DNA of 64,000 nt, taken from positions 62,001 to 126,000 of the forward strand of contig NZ_BBJB01000066.1 of the NCBI RefSeq assembly GCF_016584665.1, in the 5' to 3' direction. The position numbers and the translations under genes are program-made. The stretch is from Pseudanabaena sp. lw0831 (GTDB taxonomy: Bacteria; Cyanobacteriota; Cyanobacteriia; Pseudanabaenales; Pseudanabaenaceae). The notes below the pieces were generated by a model. That model ran no database searches, had not been told where the DNA came from, and saw nothing but the letters and a program-made list of their open reading frames with translations. Of the stretch, positions 50,201 to 58,887 are shown piece by piece. Every line of letters begins with the position of its first letter. Positions within the stretch are counted from its first letter, which is position 1.

Positions 50201-53200
50201 GTGAGAGCATCGCCATTGGAAAAGCGCGATCCTAATATACTGAATGTATCATTTAAAAGATTAATAGTATCGATTCTATTATCGCGAACTATTATTGATT
50301 GACCTGTACCTTGAGCCGTCAAATCGATCGCAGCACCACCTAAGGTCGTCGCGAGCCTGAATGTTTCGGTTGAGGGATCTACATCACGAACATAGTAAGT
50401 CTGACCTGCAACTAATGCTGGCGCTGCTGTTGGCAATGTCCCGCCGATACTGGGCGACACAATCACAGCGTCACCATTCGCAAAGTTATTTCCCTTGACC
50501 GTAAATGTATTGTTTGTAATATCTACAGCACTTTCAATTTCAAATGAATTACTCCATACAAATTGACCTATGGTACTACCAGTGCTGCCATTCCAAGATG
50601 GTGGTGTAAATGGACGAGGACGAGTGTCAGTTGTACCTGAATGGTAGAAAGGATAAGACGCAGCTGGAGGTACGATCGTAGAGAAAGGCATACCCATGCT
50701 ACGGGCGCTACTTGGAAGCTTTGGCAAGTATTCCTGCAAATAAACGCGAGGGTACATTGTCAACGGAGGAGTTGGAGGAGGTGTTGGAGGTGTTGGAGTT
50801 GGAGGAGGTGTTGGAGGTGTTGGTGTTGGAGGTGTTGGAGGTGTTGGAGGTGTTGGAGGTGTTGGTGTTGGAGGTGTTGGACAAGCTCCAGGAGTAGTTA
50901 TTCTATCGTCATTGTTGTTTCGAGTAATTCCAGAACCACAAGCTGCGGTTGTGGTAGCGATTTGAAGACGTCCTCTGACATCTGTAATAGCTCCATAAGT
51001 CGTTAAAGGTCCTTGAAGGTTATTAAGTTTTACCCGAAACTCTTCTTGGTTTTCATCAGTGCTATCACGAACAACCAAAACTGTGAGTGTCTTAGTGTTA
51101 GGATCGGTGGCTGTGTTTGTTGGACCTGTCCAAGAGACGACAGTACAGTACTCTGTAGCAGGGCATGATTCATTCTCAGGAGGAATAGTTCCAGTTGCTA
51201 CGCCAGCCGTGCTACTAGCTGCAACTGGAAGTCGAGGGAATATGTTAGTAGTAGCTGTCGCAATAGGTGCAGCGACGTTGACAAGACCTGCCGATGTCGT
51301 CATCAATAGGTTAAGACCAACTGTACCATTGTAAAAAGAATTGATGTAATCGGTTTTAGTGTTAGCTATCGGATCTGCGAACAAAGAGAATGGTGAACCT
51401 ACCGCACCTGGTGTAGCACCACCGCTATTGTAGGCAGTTACTCTGACCTTTACAGTTTCTCCAGCCGACAGAAGACCACGGTTTTGGATCGTTACAGGAA
51501 AGTTATAGCGGCGATAAACTGCATTGTTTGTGCTCCTTCTTTGATCATTGGTGATCGCAGCACCTAAAAGATTGTCATTTTGGAAGTCTCCAGGTGTTGG
51601 GCTGGTTATATTACCTGTGCCTGCTGCCCAAGTCGGTGTTGCAATAAGTGGTGTCCAATCAGGAGCAGGTAAATTTGTACCACTAGCACCTATAGCAATT
51701 AGCTGTGACTCCAGCCTTCCATCAGTAGCTGTTAATACAGGAGTGTTCTGATCTCTTCTTCGTCCCTCAGGCTGATCTACATTGCCGCCTAGACTGACTG
51801 TAATGCCCGAATCAGGACAACCGACAGTTCCATAGCTATTTTTATTACCCAAGGTAAAGGGCGCTCCCAAGCCTCCCATAATCATGGGATACGTATAACC
51901 AGTTGCGAGATCGCCATTTTGCACACCAATTGCCATCGGCCAAGTCTGATTGCTTCCAGGGCAGGAGCCAGCAAAAATCAGTTGGTTATTGCCATCTTTA
52001 TAAATATCGTCAAAGCGCAAGAACGAAAGACGACGAGGATAGCGCCAATCATTTGGATCGATGTAGCGTGGTGCTCCAGTCGATGGAGTGGGAGTATTTG
52101 TAGGTGCTGGGGTAGTTATATTTCCAGCCGCATCAAAGGTAGGTAATGTGGTTGTCCCTGCACCCTCCTTAAACCAATCAGTAGAAGTACATTCACTAAC
52201 TGGCAGCTTACGGCAAATCTCCATGCCGTACTCATTAAAGGCAATCCGACGTTGTACAGGCGTAACCCCGTTGGCATTGTAACTAGCGAGGTTGCCGTTA
52301 ACCGCAGGAGTCGCATCAGGGTCACCCATCCAAGTAGTGGTATTTGCCCCCGCACCACCATCCGAGTTTCTGGTTCTCAGCCATGGCGAACTCGTCACAA
52401 AATTGTTATTAAAGAATCCATTGCGACGTAGATCGAGTACATAGCTACTGTCTTTCAGCTCTTCAGAACTGGTATTGAGTTGTGACTGCCAGTTGATGCT
52501 AGTAGATGTATAGGCATTGTTGCGAAGGTCAAAGTCACCATCAGTACGATAGCCATCACGGAAGTTTGCAGACAAGACAGTTACCGCATCAGCTAATACT
52601 GTTGCTGGTCTCCACTCATCACCAAGTGTACAGTTGGCATTAGAAGTAGGACGGCAGGCAAAGTTAGCATCGAGGCGATCAGCCGCTCCATTGTCGGCAT
52701 GGCGCTGATAGAAGTTATTCCAGATCAGCGTTGGCGTGGCGATATTTTCATTGAGAAGTTGCGTAAATTCTTCACGGGTGTGTCTATTAAAGCTCGGTAC
52801 AATCGTCGTACTAGCAGGGTTAACAGGATCGCGTTGAGCCTTAATATATACTGGTAAATTGGATACGAGGGTTAAGCCCTTTTCGCCTTTAGTTGCTTCT
52901 GTCCAAGGGAAAGTCGCATAGGTGGCATTAGAAACAAGTGCAGTACCATCCACATTCGCAAGGTTGGCATTATTGAGGCTACTGCGCCAGAGGCGATAGC
53001 CATTGATCAGACGAATACTGCTAGGCTTGCGCGTAGGATCGAGCAGGAAGTCAGTCGAGCTAAGGTTTTTACGTCTTCCCAGAGATGTCGGGGTGGGGTT
53101 TCCAGAACCATCTTTATCGTAATAGCTCAGATCTTCGAGCGCATCTTCACGGGAGGCATAGACGATGCCGCTATAGGGCAGCATATAGTCTGTGGCTACA

Positions 53201-56200
53201 CCCGAATTATTACCACCAGAGATCGTTGCACCTCTTAGCCGATCCATATCAATATCGGTGGTTCGGATTTCGAGGGGTTGACGTTGCTCGATTTCTAGAT
53301 CGTAAATATCACCACGATTGGGAACACGTATAGCAAGTCCATCACCCGACGAGGGGTTATTGCCACTAGCAGATTCTGTCAATGACTCGTTGCGATTAAG
53401 AGCGTTGACCTCACGGCCATCAAGGAAAGAACTTTCACGGAAAGTACCATGAGGTAGCTGTACACTACTTACAGCAGGATTACCTGCGAGTGCTGCTGGG
53501 GTAATCGTCGCCAAAGCAGCGCTCGTATTCGCAAGGGTCAGCGTGTTATCAAGGATCTGCAAGGCACAGAGATTGGAGTCAAGGGTAGACTGTTGCGGTA
53601 AGGTTAAACCTGCGGCTGCACCAGTTGTTACAGCTTTATCAACAATAATTTTCTTCAGAACTTCGCGTAATGGCTCATTCGCAAAGCGTCCATTAGGGAA
53701 GATCAGGTTAGCCTGATAGGCAAGTCTCTCTCCATAAGGACTAGCGGTATTGCTGGGTTGTCTAGCAGGATCTTTAAACTTGAAGATTCCACCCGCAGGG
53801 TTACTAACTGTCGCAGTACTGTCATAGAACAAGCCACTTGCGGCGTTAAATGCAATACCACTAAAGGTGACAGTGGTAGATGCAGAGGTTAGACCAACGT
53901 TATAGACTAAACCGTTATTAGAGCGTCCATTCGGATCAGGATTCCAAGGTGCAGGCGTAACTCCAATTGGTGCGTTTCTTGCAGTAATGGGAGTCGATGG
54001 ATCGTAGTAGCTGCTAACACAGGCGATCGGTGCTTGGTAATTAGTTGGCGAACTGATCGCATTAAACGCATCATATTTATAGTGATAAACTGCTGTTGCC
54101 CGCATTTGCAGATCGCCTTTGCGAGTGTCACCAGCGCCACCTGTCATTGGCATCGAGTCTGGCCAAACGACATAATTTCTGGGTTGTTGTTCGCGATCGC
54201 TATTTGTGTCAACTGTGGCGTTAAATGTCGCCGCAAACTTCAGTTCATCGACCTTGTTATTTGGATCGCTAGCATCCGTATAATCATTAATCGGATTGTT
54301 TACCTGACCATTCCAAAGCGGAGCGCTAGATTCATCCCACAAATTTGGCGAAGCTGTTGTATCATCTGGCAATCCAGTACGGAACCTTGGCAAGAAGGTG
54401 TCTTCAGGACGACGGCTATAAATACCTGCATTGGTGACTACTCGCAGTCCACCAGTACGGGGTGAAGTCTCAGGGGTTAGTGTGGTTGGATTAAGTGGAT
54501 CGGTGACCGCAGGATCGAGAGCTGCTGAGATTTCCCAGAAACCACCGCGATCAGATACCCCAAGGTTGCTAAGCGGAATCGAACGAGTCTCACGATAGCG
54601 TGCTACTGAGCCAGCCGTAGTCTCATTATTGACATTCCAAAATACAGAGGAATTGGTGGTGAGCGGGTTGAGCACTTTTTCGCCAACAAATTCTAGTGCT
54701 CCGCTGGTGGTATTCTTCTTGAGCCATTTAGCAGGTAAACTATTACCCACCAAAATGCGATCTCCGATCATTAATTCATTATTATTTGCAGTAACTACAG
54801 CATCGGGATCACTCGCAGAAAGGTTAAGTCTGTTGGCTGTCTGGAGCAATGTGATCCCAGTCGGGTCGGAAATTGCCACTGCTCCCCCAACACTAGTATC
54901 AAATCCAGCCCCTGTGGATAGATCGAAAGTCCCAATTCCTCTACCAAAATTGGGGTTAGCATAAAGCGGCAACATCCATTTAATTGGCGGTGCTAGCTCT
55001 GGTGGCTGGGTTACATCGCTGTTAGGAATTGGAGTGAGGGTAGGAGGAAGCGAAGGATCTATTTGACCAAATGCAACTTCACGGAAGGAAACTTTGCGAG
55101 TGCGTTCGCTAAAATAAGCCGTATAAGCAGAACGTCTAGCTGCATTTACCTCCGTTTGTGAAGATAGAGCTTCATCTTGAATGCGCCTGACGAGATCTGA
55201 TTGGACAGATGCGGGATCTTTGACACCTGCATAAATTAGGTTACTCGTACTGAAGTTGACAGGTAATGGGAAATTAACTGTAGCCTGACCACGTAGTGCG
55301 ATCGCAGCATCCACCAGAGCGCCAATACGGGTGTTGTAAGCAAAGTCATTCAGGGCTAGGTCAGAGCTGAGGTTACCTGCGACAGTGCTGTTGACACTTT
55401 GATTAGTCTCATCAAGCTCGATGATCCCAGTTCGACCAGCCACAGATGCTACAGGTGGTACACCAGCCCCACGGAATAGATGTACATTGACCTTGCCCGA
55501 AGCGCTATTAGATAGGTTGGCAGGATTGTTGCTAACCGCATCCCCTTCAACTACGTTACCTGCGACAATGATTTCGCTATTCTTTTTCTCGTAATAGCAA
55601 GAGCCGAAAAGGTCTGGATTAGGTGTAACTCCATTGGTAGCCGAACCACCAGAGCTACTGACTTGATAGAGCGTAATCGGACTGTTTGCCGCTGCGCCAA
55701 CCATCAGGTTGCCCGCACTATACATTCTTCCATTTAGACGGAAGGTAGCAATGTTAACGAGTTCTGTATCTCCTTCAAAGAAAACTGCGTTATTGTTTTG
55801 GGGCGATCGGGCGCGGTCTTGTTGAAGTTCGACAGCGCTGATGGCATTTAAGCCATTATAAACTTCGTAGTCCGCCGCCGCAGTAACTGGAAAGACTGGA
55901 AAACTTTGCGTATCTTTAATAGGAACAGTAACTGCATAAACAAAGAATGATTTACGGAGTTTGTTATCACTGGAGTTTGTCCAGCCACCATCCCCAGCAA
56001 TATTCGTAACGCCACCAGTAGAAACACAAGCTCCTGAGAGTGTAGTCTCATCCATCGGCAAGGCTCTTGACTCGATTGGGACTACAGGACGGGAGGTGAC
56101 AGATGGTGGTCGAGCGCGAAAGAGAATACTGTATAGCCCGTAAGAATCGAACTTCCCATTGTTATCGGTGTCTATAGGGAACTTCCATGCGGTAGAGACA

Positions 56201-56718
56201 TATTCTCTGTTCTCGATTTGCCCATTGGTGTAATTGATGCCTGCGGAAGGCGTAAAGTTATAAACTAGTTGTAAGCGAGTTTCGTCAGGCAAAGTATATT
56301 TGCCACTGTCGCTAGTGATAACGCTGTCTAAGGTTAGTTCGGGAGGTGTGGTACGTGGTAATTTACCGTCATTCAAAAGCGCGTCAATTTTGGCACGGGC
56401 GCGATCGATGATTGGAGTAGCTGCACTTCTAAAAACTTGCTCTGTCCTTGTATTAGCAGCAGTTTGCGCCCGTTCAGAAGATCTAGACACGGTAGTTACC
56501 ACTAACAAGGTAACCACCAAAGTCACTAAGGTCACAGTTGGCAATACAAATCCAGCCGCGCCGCCCTTTCGTTGCCCCTTGGTTGCGCCAAGTAATTGCC
56601 GCACAAAGCGACGGCTAATACGAATTGGGCTACCGATTTTATTTAGCCATTTTCTTAACTTGGCGATAAACTCGGCAAAAAAGCGATTAATTTTACGGCT
56701 TTGCTTAGAATCAGACAT
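47242..56718 (-). CDS. hpsA: Giant hormogonium polysaccharide biosynthesis protein HpsA
   Basis: Encodes 3158 residues, by my recollection about twice the usual HpsA length. A basic cytoplasmic N-terminus is followed by a prepilin-like segment (residues 52-78: GGAAGFVLPTVTLVTLVVTL and a few hydrophobic residues), then the conserved QVFRSAATPIIDRARAKIDA region. The rest is a large Asn/Thr/Ser/Pro-rich extracellular part. Residues ~1944-1985 are a Pro/Thr stalk (PPTP units). Four copies of a ~80-residue beta module lie at about 2054-2139, 2142-2226, 2498-2581 and 2703-2789, each with a TYYVRDV-like core and most with IDLT-GTG. A segment near 1880 (LTVLVVRDSTDENQEEFRV) looks Calx-beta-like. First gene of the minus-strand hps row. 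Probably a surface fibre or secretion-linked protein for slime and gliding. Confidence 0.87.
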   Translation of the reverse strand: MSDSKQSRKINRFFAEFIAKLRKWLNKIGSPIRISRRFVRQLLGATKGQRKGGAAGFVLPTVTLVTLVVTLLVVTTVSRSSERAQTAANTRTEQVFRSAATPIIDRARAKIDALLNDGKLPRTTPPELTLDSVITSDSGKYTLPDETRLQLVYNFTPSAGINYTNGQIENREYVSTAWKFPIDTDNNGKFDSYGLYSILFRARPPSVTSRPVVPIESRALPMDETTLSGACVSTGGVTNIAGDGGWTNSSDNKLRKSFFVYAVTVPIKDTQSFPVFPVTAAADYEVYNGLNAISAVELQQDRARSPQNNNAVFFEGDTELVNIATFRLNGRMYSAGNLMVGAAANSPITLYQVSSSGGSATNGVTPNPDLFGSCYYEKKNSEIIVAGNVVEGDAVSNNPANLSNSASGKVNVHLFRGAGVPPVASVAGRTGIIELDETNQSVNSTVAGNLSSDLALNDFAYNTRIGALVDAAIALRGQATVNFPLPVNFSTSNLIYAGVKDPASVQSDLVRRIQDEALSSQTEVNAARRSAYTAYFSERTRKVSFREVAFGQIDPSLPPTLTPIPNSDVTQPPELAPPIKWMLPLYANPNFGRGIGTFDLSTGAGFDTSVGGAVAISDPTGITLLQTANRLNLSASDPDAVVTANNNELMIGDRILVGNSLPAKWLKKNTTSGALEFVGEKVLNPLTTNSSVFWNVNNETTAGSVARYRETRSIPLSNLGVSDRGGFWEISAALDPAVTDPLNPTTLTPETSPRTGGLRVVTNAGIYSRRPEDTFLPRFRTGLPDDTTASPNLWDESSAPLWNGQVNNPINDYTDASDPNNKVDELKFAATFNATVDTNSDREQQPRNYVVWPDSMPMTGGAGDTRKGDLQMRATAVYHYKYDAFNAISSPTNYQAPIACVSSYYDPSTPITARNAPIGVTPAPWNPDPNGRSNNGLVYNVGLTSASTTVTFSGIAFNAASGLFYDSTATVSNPAGGIFKFKDPARQPSNTASPYGERLAYQANLIFPNGRFANEPLREVLKKIIVDKAVTTGAAAGLTLPQQSTLDSNLCALQILDNTLTLANTSAALATITPAALAGNPAVSSVQLPHGTFRESSFLDGREVNALNRNESLTESASGNNPSSGDGLAIRVPNRGDIYDLEIEQRQPLEIRTTDIDMDRLRGATISGGNNSGVATDYMLPYSGIVYASREDALEDLSYYDKDGSGNPTPTSLGRRKNLSSTDFLLDPTRKPSSIRLINGYRLWRSSLNNANLANVDGTALVSNATYATFPWTEATKGEKGLTLVSNLPVYIKAQRDPVNPASTTIVPSFNRHTREEFTQLLNENIATPTLIWNNFYQRHADNGAADRLDANFACRPTSNANCTLGDEWRPATVLADAVTVLSANFRDGYRTDGDFDLRNNAYTSTSINWQSQLNTSSEELKDSSYVLDLRRNGFFNNNFVTSSPWLRTRNSDGGAGANTTTWMGDPDATPAVNGNLASYNANGVTPVQRRIAFNEYGMEICRKLPVSECTSTDWFKEGAGTTTLPTFDAAGNITTPAPTNTPTPSTGAPRYIDPNDWRYPRRLSFLRFDDIYKDGNNQLIFAGSCPGSNQTWPMAIGVQNGDLATGYTYPMIMGGLGAPFTLGNKNSYGTVGCPDSGITVSLGGNVDQPEGRRRDQNTPVLTATDGRLESQLIAIGASGTNLPAPDWTPLIATPTWAAGTGNITSPTPGDFQNDNLLGAAITNDQRRSTNNAVYRRYNFPVTIQNRGLLSAGETVKVRVTAYNSGGATPGAVGSPFSLFADPIANTKTDYINSFYNGTVGLNLLMTTSAGLVNVAAPIATATTNIFPRLPVAASSTAGVATGTIPPENESCPATEYCTVVSWTGPTNTATDPNTKTLTVLVVRDSTDENQEEFRVKLNNLQGPLTTYGAITDVRGRLQIATTTAACGSGITRNNNDDRITTPGACPTPPTPTPPTPPTPPTPPTPTPPTPPPTPTPPTPPPTPPLTMYPRVYLQEYLPKLPSSARSMGMPFSTIVPPAASYPFYHSGTTDTRPRPFTPPSWNGSTGSTIGQFVWSNSFEIESAVDITNNTFTVKGNNFANGDAVIVSPSIGGTLPTAAPALVAGQTYYVRDVDPSTETFRLATTLGGAAIDLTAQGTGQSIIVRDNRIDTINLLNDTFSILGSRFSNGDALTLSVTGGTVPVATPALAVGSTYYVRDVVGDTFKLSTTLNGAVIDLTALGTGQATLSLESGIFPDIPQRPEALGEIPMLPGNLTTGSNNGQQMSNSLPPTANGTLWYKAAGSAGNWIGEGNNISYSASNLFINNLSFPAIGGAGRANLNSTGRLLLPDTVCINSSTGIVDERCSTETAAFNTSASTANLLNLNLPYNPHFPSDNISSQSTTSSVQPATTFAVCGGTGNSRAYQSIDKILNLANGTTQTQRDITTGSCPTGTNTPGAAISNFMGTAPTGTFPSLAAGTGLRSALLVPGNAGFIGLSPNASTNGNNGTNTPAPDFGKLSFTASATTVDIATNELILPGNTFTNNQPIVFGPGSLPAATPPLAPITTYYVRDKDVSTSTTVSKFKLSTSLGGPAIDLTSNGSGTIDISSNINLSLGAINTFANNKVHVYNLKNLGAADPSVSLGTVVGGTRTLTGTLTFRANCVDPVTGAGSTCTPTSIRRGPSPVFVMMADSAEDVVFNSFRIKLDGVDPNNIFWVFSKVDANPTFVASASNTITTTTSHNFPIGKPVYFNSSTNSLPTGLTNGRVYYVLSTPSATTFTVSDTLGGSVTTITAATGGGTLTVGPANLAFSGTASRPSVVTGNFIGTMPNAASTIANTSELAVMDEFTSFRGVRFLGFRATDPAINDATLFTAMTEVDQPALLPVLQLHVPDATANNNPSISQPASGGINGTPGASTGQWTIRPTQTEVNVYFVAGSTPSRNGISYTVSSTINSIVGVSAGTVLPTPAFPTGETGGGLANFVRFLENWQNVPVKIAGGFIQNTRSRFATAPFAITGPLVNNPSVGAYSDMKTIFMNPALPTSSGLSGYKLFYQSATGQQLPYYSPPIRLWGYDVGLLTQQPDRFAERFAVPIAGSNEFFREISGDDAWVEALLCALEPANPTALTVAGTAAVNVGRAQREGTTPTNYVKRALRGSDRRSACDFPRYGTTTAGDNPTITYE
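50763..50884. repeat. GGTGTTGGA minisatellite in hpsA
   Basis: Irregular tandem units GGAGGTGTT, GGTGTTGGA and GGAGGAGGT encoding the PPTP stalk. Prone to length change by slippage without loss of frame, since units are multiples of three. Confidence 0.88.
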
Positions 56719-56814
56719 AACTATTTACCAACCTGACTGCAATATATTACCCAAGCAAATTGCAAAAGTTACAAAAAATTTGATCTGATATGGCGATCGC
56801 CGTTTTATAGCTGT

Positions 56815-56903
56815 TGCCATGCAGCGGTTTACGCTCAAAGTCGAACCAATAAATTTTTTAAAAGTGTTGCTTCGCAACATTTTTAAAAAATTTATTGTGG
56901 TTC
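56815..56903. repeat. Palindrome (AAAAGTGTTGC subfamily) with conserved left flank
   Basis: The palindrome at 56843-56903 has arms GAACCAATAAATTTTTTAAA + AGTGTTGC and complement around TTC. Its left flank GCGGTTTACGCTCAAAGTC resembles the flank GCGCTTTGCGCTCAAACCC of the copy at 61285, so the repeat unit is longer than the stem. Confidence 0.8.
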
Positions 56904-56971
56904 TAACAAAAAAAAGATAGGTAGGGTGGACAATGCTCACTTTACCAATTGCTATGAGTTTGGACAAATTC

Positions 56972-57024
56972 AACCCCAAGAAGTGAATGGCGGCGCAAAG
57001 CGCCGCCATTCACTTCTTGGGGTT
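56972..57024. repeat. Long perfect palindrome (ACCCCAAG class)
   Basis: AACCCCAAGAAGTGAATGGC, GGCGC-AAA-GCGCC, GCCATTCACTTCTTGGGGTT: perfect stem of about 25 bases. It lies between divergent hpsA and the JmjC gene, so it is not the terminator of either. Confidence 0.85.
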
Positions 57025-57188
57025 ACGTCATCCGCAGCTATAATTTGGGAATATTAATGTAATAAGGTGTAATAAGGCGTAATTATGCAGATATGAATTT
57101 GCGATCGCATATTTATATCTGCATAACTTGTCGAATAAAATGCTAGAAATATGACAACTCTAACAAGAGAGTCTCAAAAGAGGGTCTT

Positions 57189-58298
57189 ATGCAGCAAAAA
57201 TCTACTACCCAATCTAATATCCAAACAGCCCAAACTAGATTCTCTACTTTCGATCCACGTTATTTTTCTCAGATTATAGCTACTTCTGAGCCGATTACCG
57301 ATGAGTGGCGGCGTTGGATTGCGGATAGTAAGTTTGCAGGTGTTGATGATTCCATAATTGTGCAACAGCTAATTATGCATGGAATTAGTCCTAGTTCAGC
57401 AAAGTTAGAAGTAGGCTCCATCAGTCGAAACCCTTATTTTCAATCGGGACATAAATTTGTCCAATTACTTCAAAAATCAGAATCCCACGCCAATATTCTC
57501 TCTGAGTTAGCATCACTGGCTCCTCATTCGCAAACCATTGACAGCAAACCTAATATTTCACGGGCTGATTTCTTAGAAAATTACTACGCTAAAAATATCC
57601 CTCTAATTCTCACTGATATTACGAAAAATTGGTCAGCACTTTCGCTTTGGAATCCTGAATATTTAAAGGAAAATTATGGTCAGGTCGAGGTAGAAGTGCA
57701 AAGCGATCGCAATAGCGATCGTTTATATGAGCTTAATATTGATAAACATCGCCAAAAGATGCAAATGGCTGATTATGCTGACAATGTAGTAAATGGGGGT
57801 GCAACGAACAACTATTATATGGTGGCAAACAATGGCAATATCGAAAAAACTGCTTTGCGCGGTTTGCTAGATGATATTGAGATATTTCCCGAATATCTCG
57901 ATCCTCAAAATATTAACGGCACTACTTTCTTTTGGTTTGGTCCTGCTGGAACGATTACTCCTTTACATCATGATCCAGTTAATCTGATATTTGTCCAAGT
58001 CTATGGTCGCAAAGTATGGAAGATTATTCCGCCATATTACACCCATAGGCTTTATAACTATCGAGGGGTTTTTAGTGCAGTAGATGTCGAAAAACCAGAC
58101 TATGAGAAGTATCCATCATTTCATCAAATCCCCATTATCGAAGTGACTTTAAATCCAGGGGACGCTATCTTTATGCCTGTTGGATGGTGGCACGCTGTCA
58201 AATCTCTGGATATCAGCATTTCCATGTCTTTTACTAATTTTGTGTTTCCCAATAAATACGAATGGAAGTTTCCATCAATTACAAATCATAAAAATTAA
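57189..58298 (+). CDS. JmjC/cupin-like Fe(II)/2-oxoglutarate oxygenase
   Basis: Encodes 369 residues. The C-terminal ~230 residues are a JmjC-like cupin-8 domain: ISRADFLENYYAKNIPLILT, NYYMVANNGN, FFWFGPAGTITPLHHDPVNL with the metal HxD at His260/Asp262, VYGRKVWKIIPPYY and the distal His335 in MPVGWWHAVKSLD. These are the facial-triad ligands, so it should hydroxylate a protein or small molecule. The N-terminal ~90 residues hold a separate helical module: WRRWIADSKFAGVDDSIIVQ then QLIMHGISPSSAKLEVGSIS with PYFQSG. I recall such modules ahead of several unrelated enzymes. Soluble. Substrate unknown. Confidence 0.87.
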   Translation: MQQKSTTQSNIQTAQTRFSTFDPRYFSQIIATSEPITDEWRRWIADSKFAGVDDSIIVQQLIMHGISPSSAKLEVGSISRNPYFQSGHKFVQLLQKSESHANILSELASLAPHSQTIDSKPNISRADFLENYYAKNIPLILTDITKNWSALSLWNPEYLKENYGQVEVEVQSDRNSDRLYELNIDKHRQKMQMADYADNVVNGGATNNYYMVANNGNIEKTALRGLLDDIEIFPEYLDPQNINGTTFFWFGPAGTITPLHHDPVNLIFVQVYGRKVWKIIPPYYTHRLYNYRGVFSAVDVEKPDYEKYPSFHQIPIIEVTLNPGDAIFMPVGWWHAVKSLDISISMSFTNFVFPNKYEWKFPSITNHKN

Positions 58299-58342
58299 AC
58301 AAAAAAATCGCCTGCTACGCAGGCGATTTTTTTGTTTAATTT
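58292..58342. terminator. Bidirectional terminator after the JmjC gene
   Basis: AAATTAAACAAAAAAATCGC, CTG-CTACG-CAG, GCGATTTTTTTGTTTAATTT; overlaps the JmjC stop and faces the decayed glycosyltransferase gene. Confidence 0.85.
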
Positions 58343-58887
58343 TTATATAAATTTAATTTTCTTTGCTGCATGAAAACACATTTTTAGCAATATAAGCCCT
58401 CCTTGAATATGACTAATATTAGATTTGCCATAGGTGCGAGGGAAATAGCGAACGGGAATATCTGTAATCTTTAAGCCTAACTTAGCAGCCCCAAAGAGTA
58501 GATCAAAGTCTCCAAAAGGATCAATGTCTCCAAAGAAATCTCGATTTGCTGCCAACTTTTGGTAGTTTTGGCGCGATATTGCTTTTGTAGCGCATAGTGA
58601 GTCTTTTAGTCGAATATCTCTGACGAGCAAAATGACTCAGCATCTAAGACTATAAAATCTAATTGAGGATAGAGTGTTTGAGCTTGCTTTACTGCATGTA
58701 GATTTTGTTCAATTCTTGATCCATAGCTTGGCTGCAAAGAGTTAAGTAAATATCCAAGATTAGATCCAACCTCTAAAACTTTTGTTTCTTTCTGAATAAA
58801 AGTTTTATAAAACTTTTCGATGTCTTGATAATAATAAATATTAAGATCGCGCCATTTCTGTAGATTATTGCGAGAAGAACCATTCAT
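58343..58887 (-). pseudogene. Remnant of a methyltransferase-glycosyltransferase (GT2) gene
   Basis: Two frames that belong to one ancestral protein. The 5' part (58887-58606) has a SAM-methyltransferase start: LQKWRDLNIYYYQDIEKFYK then KVLEVGSNLGYLLNSLQPSY, ending at LDAESFCSSEIFD. The 3' part (from about 58630) is only the end of a GT2 domain: DSLCATKAISRQNY, FFGDIDPFGDFDLLFGAAKL and ITDIPVRYFPRTYGKSNIS. The rest of the methyltransferase and the catalytic GT2 core (several hundred codons) are missing, and the junction also shifts frame. So an internal deletion killed the gene. Its ATG shares the sequence CATG with the start of the divergent membrane gene. Confidence 0.8.

Larger units (their letters stand above)
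56719..57188. other. Divergent intergenic region between hpsA and the JmjC gene
   Basis: 470 bases without genes. It should hold both divergent promoters, and contains two long palindromes (56843-56903 and 56972-57024). Nothing else recognised. Confidence 0.7.

Noticed and set aside
50641-51006. Arg/Cys/Trp-rich open frame opposite hpsA
   Set aside because: It is the opposite-strand reading of the PPTP repeat.
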